This document shows positions 60,301 to 64,000 of a stretch of 64,000 bases of DNA, in pieces; position 1 is the stretch's first letter; every line of letters starts with the position of its first letter. The stretch is taken from the NCBI GenBank assembly GCA_031841125.1, contig CM063108.1:71830344-71894343 (forward strand), in the 5' to 3' direction. The position numbers and the translations under genes were made by a program. Under the pieces are notes generated by a model. The model worked only from the letters and a program-made list of their open reading frames with translations, was not told the DNA's origin and made no database searches. This stretch comes from Acanthococcus lagerstroemiae (lineage: Eukaryota; Arthropoda; Insecta; Hemiptera; Eriococcidae).

Positions 60301-61784
60301 AATATAAAAAATCACCTTTCCATGAAAATTTAAATAATCGAAAAATCTCATTTCATTTTAGAATTTACCACACATCTAAAGCTTTTCTGTGTGCCATTAT
60401 ATTATAGTTTACTAAAAATGAAAAACCCAATGGTGGAGCAATATGATAAGATCTATCTAATGACATACTTTCGAGCTGGTCCGTACTTTGTGGGATTTGC
60501 TACCGCTTTACTAACGAAGGCCTTAAAGGAAAAATCGTATAAATTTTCATCGGTAAGGATGAATGAAATTAGTAATAAACAGAAGTTCTGCAGTTACAGC
60601 TAAAACAAAACACAATACCTACATTTTTGTGTTCTAGGTTCAAAAAGCATTTTGGTTAATACCTTCATTCGTGATCGGATTCGGAGCACAGCTGTACGTA
60701 TTCGTTTTTTATAAAAATAGGAGACCATATAGCGCATTCGAGAATGCAGTTTTCGGAATGCTGCAGCAGATATTATTTGCAATACCGTTAGCGTGTGTTA
60801 TTTGTATACATCTGGTTTCCGGATTAGGTAAGCCATTTCACTTATCTATCGAATAAAAAATGCCCGTAAACGTTATGTAAACTTCTAATGAGGGGGCAGG
60901 GGTGTACCTGGCTCCACAGAACAAAGAACATAACCGAAAACTGTAAACAGGTAATTCATTATAAGATATGTTATTTTATATACTCATCCTATTTTCACGG
61001 GCACTAGGTACCTGCTTTTAAAGAAGTTACAACATTGCAGTATTGTACGATCTCTATACTCTTGCGAGCTGCGACTGAATTACTGATTCTTGAATAACAC
61101 ATCAATACGACGTCGCCAATATTAGAAATGCCTGTATCAACACCCATTCGAGTGAAATATTGTATATTCAATTTCAATTTTTCAGGTGCCCTAAATAAAC
61201 TGATTGAATTTCATTTGAATGTACCTCTTGGACGTTTAGTGTATTCGATGTACCTGATTAGTTACCCTATCCAAATGTTTCACACTATGTCTGCTAAGAA
61301 ACCTTATGCGGGATCCCTTAGGACAGAAGGTGTAGGTATACCGTGGCAACTGACTTGACTTTTCATTGACCTTCCGGTACATGTATTTTCATAAGATGCT
61401 ATTATTAATATTTCTTCGTTTTAAACGCCGTTTAGTATTGGAGAGCTGGAACGGATCTGATATACTCGGGAATACTGGCGTTTTTCTTATTTATGATTGC
61501 GGAGGGGCCTGCTAATAATATCTCAGCCTTGTTATATCAATATATTATCAAGTGCGTATGAAATCTTGCTTTTCTGTAGGTATATTACACTGAACAGTGC
61601 CCAACATAAATATTTAATACAAGAGATGAAAACATATAGGTATTATAATTATTTAACCTTTCAACAAACTACCCGGAATATCATTCAGCATGCGTGTTTG
61701 GATTTTAGGATGTTTAAAAAATCGGGAAGAAAAGAAACTGATTTTCAAGAAGAATCATCAGTAGGTCAAGATCCTAACAAATGA
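45387..61784 (+). CDS. NRF-6-like (nose resistant to fluoxetine) multipass acyltransferase, 14 exons
   Basis: Exons: 45387-45503, 46039-46273, 53684-53910, 54005-54219, 54343-54434, 55400-55602, 56560-56717, 58672-58843, 58972-59165, 60408-60552, 60638-60827, 61186-61331, 61436-61551 and 61709-61784. Their phases chain to 762 codons. Exon 1 gives a signal peptide (MNAETFFIAVVNGLFIF). Exons 2-4 give the luminal NRF domain (SNACRRDY, WAVRMMESSEWPEVGLFSG, FGDYAECL, GKYCL, GWAVCIPSSCSSSDL). A TM segment follows (ILLFLIILVILA), then the acyltransferase-3 domain: WRIILGH, VISGFLMAYFG, RWSRLVPA, CTSNWWTNLL, CMTHSWYISVDFQL, PLGRLVYSMYLISYPIQ, and a basic/acidic tail ending GQDPNK. Relatives are C. 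elegans NRF-6/NDG-4 and Drosophila drop-dead; NRF-6 and NDG-4 are linked to lipid transport, and the reaction is unproven. Uncertain: the exon 1 donor (or 45527), the exon 3 donor (or 53922) and the exon 12 donor. The Asp of the usual SVDxFFxxSG motif appears to be missing. Confidence 0.88.
46602..46699 (+). repeat. BEL/Pao 5' LTR
   Basis: 98 bp, from TGTTGAACCCGAG to CGCAGCTAACA, identical to 52095-52192. Very short for a BEL/Pao LTR. No clear TATA or AATAAA inside. Confidence 0.95.
46703..46720 (+). other. Primer-binding site complementary to tRNA-Trp
   Basis: TGGTGACCTCGACGTGAT begins three bases after the 5' LTR. It matches the complement of the animal tRNA-Trp 3' end (TGGTGACCCCGACGTGAT) except for one C-to-T change, which still allows a G-U pair. 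This is the same primer used by alpharetroviruses. Confidence 0.85.
46983..52100 (+). CDS. BEL/Pao Gag-Pol polyprotein
   Basis: Start chosen at ATG 46983 (MDETEKRLLDKN); the frame is open further upstream but without an in-frame ATG. About 1705 residues. Order: a charged coiled-coil-like N-terminus; DUF1759 Gag core (about 130-220, IQIPKFEGDYRKW); CCHC-type knuckles (about 344-400, CFQCLCKGHMVLSC); aspartic protease (about 462, FLDSCSEVNLIS, so DSC replaces the usual DSG/DTG); reverse transcriptase (about 740-900, ADIEKMYRQV and YMDD at about 859); RNase H (about 1030, CDASEKAYGAAVY); integrase zinc finger (NHVKFYH ... CVICRR, about 1325-1364); catalytic core (VDFAGP, YSDHGTNF, LWEAVVKS); and a C-terminal DUF5641-like region. 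The stop codon lies 3-5 bases inside the 3' LTR. All enzymatic domains look intact. Confidence 0.95.
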   Translation: MDETEKRLLDKNIRKRDLLVRSIQRVCTTIENMDIDDNETKVALEAAKIDREDLEKKLTEFHEVQSQIEMDVEIDQLEEHENERTRIENIARSAKIILADFIAANTEAASSHNTSVRRSVSTEVRSDRKIKRPEIQIPKFEGDYRKWNDFKNVFESLVVNDAAYTNVEKMVYLKQAMQKNAADVIRKFEITDKNFEKAWDKLKKRYENRRATINTHLQSLTQLPLAKSEAGLQKLLDAASDAIESLDAMGVIDGWSYMVSFLVTEKLDSETRKAWEIETVKEAEYPKYETLETFLQQRVRVIESMGCPNSRMPTGGTAVKKPELSKSYNLRRSVDGTTSAERRCFDCLENHAIAECGKFVARTLPEKTELIKKKGLCFQCLCKGHMVLSCRAPRCAKCSKRHHILLHVDGEKSTTGNERVLDENKTEQKKNFCTLSKETSILLPSALVFVSQGDDKIVARTFLDSCSEVNLISESLAKRLKCRRKRSNVVLKTAIPGSLSIAKFCRIRIESRSRDYYLEADFQITPCIANDFVVYDTSKYKNSNLDFADNPKLGGSHVDLLIGAEFYEAVMLSGRLKQVDKPYLRETMFGWVAIGTFRSQLVSDSSKCYLTIQDQLQQFFVLEEVGTALTSWTPEEVKCDEHFESTHIRDTDGFEVALPKGLSLELLGESRFIAFRQFCALERRLSDNEFVIYKRFMDEYIHLGHMTLIEKPDPSEFRCYLPHHAVYKKSSTTTGMRSVFNASCPTSTGYSLNDVLMKGPVLQDDLFSIMLRFRCKKVAFTADIEKMYRQVRVKKEDRRLQCVLWRDSPNEPVRTYELNTVTYGTKPASYLATKCLSKLADECDGEFPETAAILRSDFYMDDVLTGSSSVDEARARLQELRQVLGSAGFPLRKFASSSELVLSGLEKELVEEAMEFESGELSVGVLGLRWLTADDRFAFYAKLPEQPTSWSKREILSEVSRIFDPLGLLSPITITLKIILQSLWASQVGWDDPIVGDVVDRYLSMRNKLTDLPSIHIPRFVGEVSECEFHIFCDASEKAYGAAVYMRHLSSHNVVIRLLCAKTRVAPVKKISLPRLELCGAVLAAKLFKKVRIALKLSESTQVLAWSDSTIVLSWLAKPEHSWSTFVANRVTKVSEVLPASVWNHVRSQDNAADVISRGIESGRLDELYSFLNGPRFLQQHSFSFSERVFDSQAVCEEKKAGRVLLATTECWTTNFFDRFSNYNKLIRTLAHMIRFTENCALEKDSRTVGNLSIDEYVLARITAIKLAQTLIDVKKLEKIDHFVDTDGVIRLRSRMSNAALSERVKYPILLPKCRFLTLLVEYNHVKFYHADCLFLKHFIKFEYSVLASLSRLIRTTLYNCVICRRNAYSRHLEFKIPIGQLPAVRVNASPAFVEVGVDFAGPFTTRAVGPSRNHGKVLFKSYVAVFVCMATRACHLEVVEDLSTKAFLDAFARFIARRGICANVYSDHGTNFVGADRELRAAYELVSGSRNEIENYAVSRGIRWHFIPQRAPNFGGLWEAVVKSFKSHFRKVVGNQILSFLELFTLVTQIEAVLNSRPLCKSDSISDCLITPSHLCIGRSLMLLPELPGEVVSSSPLVRYKLLRGILERFWSVWHNEYLVSLRKATLIVKEVRVPVVGELVLVKDESTPPSCWPIARIVKLFYGKDNIIRVADVQLGSRVLRRPVIKLVPLLPETPVSHGGGVC
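52083..52094 (+). other. Polypurine tract
   Basis: GGTGGGGGAG followed by TA lies directly before the 3' LTR, the expected plus-strand priming site. It is also coding: the last residues of the polyprotein (HGGGVC) cross it. Confidence 0.75.
52095..52192 (+). repeat. BEL/Pao 3' LTR
   Basis: 98 bp, identical to the 5' LTR. It carries the stop codon of the polyprotein and is followed by the CATAA duplication. Confidence 0.95.
52700..53235 (-). pseudogene. Integrase fragment of the KRBA2/Ginger-like kind, decayed
   Basis: The minus strand reads SQESMERANRDIEEMMSAWM, then ENNSRDWPMGIFQKKIELSF (about 53190-53065), a gap or intron-like interruption, and AIGIGRSPYEAMFGCSARVG followed by LSTAGLPLDELPHI (52975-52880), then an acidic stretch. 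This order is the C-terminal half of the retroviral-type integrase in KRBA2/SCAND3-like transposon proteins. A stop just before SQESMER, and loss of everything upstream, mark it as broken. It sits in NRF intron 2, 0.5 kb after the BEL element and in antisense to the host gene. Confidence 0.6.
53236..53683 (+). other. End of NRF intron 2 with a short imperfect duplication
   Basis: ATGGCCCAAG occurs at about 53271 and 53322, each followed by an ATT/AAT-ACGT stretch and CCCGGGAATT (about 53306 and 53363), a 51-57-bp imperfect direct repeat. A T-rich tract precedes exon 3. Confidence 0.45.
57234..57555 (-). pseudogene. pogo-like transposase N-terminus (psq-type helix-turn-helix)
   Basis: The first frame reads KVCSEVNRKGWSEEDCALAV, RELNDGAGLRAMASKYRIPP and RYFKRRMQNGPPEII. 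After a frame change near 57370 it continues KLEKDPVLGIGGEAKLTNHI, VKLQQNGFTSMKKKARIERL and stops after VRCGIC. The IPPRYFKRRM core and a following VLG...EAKLTNHIVKLQ segment match the psq plus CENP-B-type DNA-binding region of pogo/jerky-like proteins. No catalytic domain follows, so it could at most have bound DNA. The start is missing, cut by the LINE fragment. Confidence 0.7.
57565..57912 (+). mobile_element. R1-like LINE 3' UTR fragment nested in the Tigger-like element
   Basis: CAGAAGAGCTGCTGCAACTG at the start, GTCACCACCTGCCTGCGTTG and GCGTCCCTCCAGCCACTGA in the middle, and CTTTGGCATGCTTGCATTGC at the end follow, in the same order, the 3' UTR of the copy at 16119-16500 (there on the minus strand). 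It carries no coding sequence. It directly abuts the pogo-like DNA-binding region. Confidence 0.82.
58445..58497. repeat. (AAT)n microsatellite
   Basis: About 17 AAT/ATA triplets with one AGT interruption, in NRF intron 7 about 180 bases before exon 8. Confidence 0.95.
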
Positions 61785-62299
61785 TCAAGTCGGTGGGATG
61801 AGGATGAATATTCTTACGAGGACGCGTTCATTTTCGTACATGGATTGAACATTTCCAATAGACCAAGTAATGCATTTTCGCTGCCCCCCTCCTCCTCGTA
61901 ACATTAAGACGAAAAGAAAACTATACTGAAGGAGATTTACCGAATTGAAAATTTGAAAAGTGTGGATAGTATGTAACCTATTTTTCGGATATGTAAGCGT
62001 GAATGCTTAAAACAGCAGCTTCAAAAACTAATACACATTACACACATCAAATAATTACATATTCTTAGTGTACAATACTAGGGATAAAATTTGTATTATT
62101 TACTTGGAAGGTGTTCCTTATTAAATTCTAATCGGACCACTGATCTCTAAATCGACGCCGACAAAAACTCGTTATAATGTTTTACGTCGATCGGATGAAA
62201 AAGATGAACCGGTTGGAACAGCCACCTCACTTTTTCAGTAAATTGTAACATAGAATTTTGACATTTTCAAGAAAGAACTACCGTTTTAGCATGTAATAA
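61785..62299 (+). other. Presumptive NRF 3' untranslated region
   Basis: Non-coding sequence after the TGA stop. No canonical AATAAA was found in this interval, so the transcript end is not placed. Confidence 0.4.
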
Positions 62300-63290
62300 G
62301 ATTAAAATGATTAAGTTTTTCAGCACTGCCTTTGATTTACAGGTTTTAAAAATCACTGCGTTTGATTTCGAGTGTATTACGAATTACGATCATTATATGC
62401 GGAAGGTGCTGAATTAATTTTTGCCATTTGTTGATCCAAAGTTTAAAACTGGAGTAGATATCGGCGATGAGAGGGAGAAGAAGGAAGTAAAAATGTAACA
62501 GTTGAAAATTCAACATTCGTATCAATTATAAGATTTCCGACGTCGCTCGATTCGATTCGATGTTATTTTGACCCCAATTTAAAAACCGGGATGCCTCCGA
62601 AGAAAGGAAGAGGAAATGAGCGGTTAAAAATGGGTAAAATTAGGAAAACTCGATGTTCACATCCAACAGTAGGCTACAAAAGTCGCTGATTTTTTTCTTT
62701 GTAATTGCAACCTTAAAGTGAAAAGTGTAGTATTTTAGATGAGTTAGGAGTACGAAGGTGTCCAAATGAAAAAGTGGTATAATACAACACGGATATCCAC
62801 TATGAGCTTTCAATGATTGCTAAATTTTGGTTATTGATATTTTATTCTCGCCTTCAGTGAAGAACTGAGGCACCGGTGATAAAGAAGGGAGAGATTACGC
62901 AGAATATCAAAGATGTCGAAAATTTTGATTCAAATATCTGTGTTACGCTTCAACTTTCACTCCTATATTTTCGCGACCTTTTTAGCTGAAAAGCTCCAAG
63001 TGGTTTTACAATGTTTAATATGACGTTCTCTATCCAAAAATTGAAACAAAACAAATCGATTTTTCCAACGTTGCCTACATTTTTGCGAAAGTAGTCTCAT
63101 CTAATGGTATGTTTTGAAAGTTGCTGGATTCGTTTTTAATATTATTTTGATTTCAACCAGAAGATTTTACACCTTCGACAGAGAAAATTGAGAACTTCGA
63201 TATTCATATGTAGCAGGGACTGGAAGTCGTTAAATTCATTCTCGGTGTCATTTCGACTGAACTTAAGATTGTAGTCAGGTATACATATAT
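62300..63290. repeat. Decayed satellite-like repeat
   Basis: Segments resembling GTCGCT(G/C)GATTCG...GATGTTATTTTGACCCC recur at about 62535, 62690, 63125 and 63225, each followed by A-rich text mentioning AAAACTCGATGTTCACAT or AACTTCGATATTCATAT. Unit lengths vary (roughly 100-430 bp) and divergence is high. Related text occurs near 25.95-26.25 kb. Confidence 0.45.
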
Positions 63291-64000
63291 AAAAGAGCCA
63301 GGTATGGACAAAGAGTCAAATCCAAAACGTTTTTGGTCAGTTGGAAAATCTGACAAAATTGTCCCTTAGTTCGCGAGATTGGATCCGCAGTCGATAAAAT
63401 TTGAAAAAGGGTTAATTTTTTTGTTGCTTGTTGATTCCAACATTTTTCATCCGTTGAAAAAATTGGTCACTTTCCGCAAAAAATGAAGTTGCTTCGGTAC
63501 GTCCCTGGTTGTAGTACTTGTGACGAAAGGGTCAAAGATTAAGATGAGCAAAAGTTGAATAATTCAAAATAGATATTTAACTATTTCCGTCCCTCGGCCT
63601 ATCTGCTTCTCTGTCTGCCTGTAAGTTTGTTTGTTAGTTCAGAGATTTTCCACCTGTTGGGCATTTTCCCCAGTTGGAGGGACAAATATCGGTTCTGTAG
63701 TATATATAATTGTAATTTTTGGTGATACTTAACAGTACGTAAATACGCCATTGCTCGTCTTATAGAAAATAACCTGTTGGTCCCGCCCTCTAATCAAACG
63801 AAACTCAAAGTTGTCACGGGTAGGAAAACTACCTATAAGGTCTGACTTAGATAAATGTGCGAAATAGCTGACAAAACACACTCTAGGAAAAGCGAAAAAA
63901 AGTGGAAACTCGATTACGAAAACAATGACGAGCAAATAATAACAGCATTGAATTGTTAAAATATGATTTCATCACATTTTGACGGAAATACACCCTATTC
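63291..64000. other. Non-coding, nothing recognised
   Basis: Short open frames only, without a recognisable domain. Confidence 0.45.

Overview
The window is AT-rich nuclear DNA from an arthropod, most likely an insect. Genes are split by spliceosomal introns, and the intergenic space is full of insect-type mobile elements (BEL/Pao, R1-like and jockey LINEs, Tigger/pogo elements, a tRNA-type SINE). I suspect a hemipteran, but nothing here proves the order. No CRISPR array, operon or other prokaryotic feature is present.

Three protein-coding loci are supported by splice sites in compatible phase. (1) 356-2631 (+): the last two coding exons of a bMERB-domain protein of the MICAL/MICAL-like type; the rest lies left of the window. 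(2) 9692-20873 (-): a four-exon orphan class A GPCR of about 625 residues, with a DRY box but unusual TM6 and TM7 signatures. Its second intron holds a 5'-truncated R1-like LINE flanked by an 8-bp repeat. (3) 45387-61784 (+): a fourteen-exon nose-resistant-to-fluoxetine (NRF-6)-like acyltransferase of about 761 residues, reconstructed exon by exon. Intron 2 carries a complete, apparently very young BEL/Pao retrotransposon in the sense direction, plus an integrase remnant. Intron 7 carries a Tigger/pogo-like element that was itself hit by an R1-like LINE tail. A decayed copy of NRF exon 2 lies 4 kb upstream, the trace of an old duplication.

The rest is repeat landscape. 3.86-6.2 kb holds an array of monomers in alternating orientation. 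7.69-7.95 kb is a small hAT-like MITE. 21.73-22.64 kb is a 0.9-kb element with mirror-image arrays of an 11-bp motif and a candidate 8-bp target duplication. 30.53-31.13 kb is a Tigger MITE. 32.85-36.3 kb is a nearly full-length jockey LINE with a 4-bp deletion in its catalytic motif. 38.4-38.95 kb holds a 24-bp minisatellite and a SINE. 43.1-44.6 kb is a second R1-like copy. 62.3-63.3 kb is a decayed satellite.

The most interesting items are the mirrored-motif element, the alternating-orientation array, the intact BEL element with 98-bp LTRs and a tRNA-Trp-type primer site inside a host gene, and the layered insertions in the NRF introns. All boundaries come from reading alone; no alignment or database search was run.
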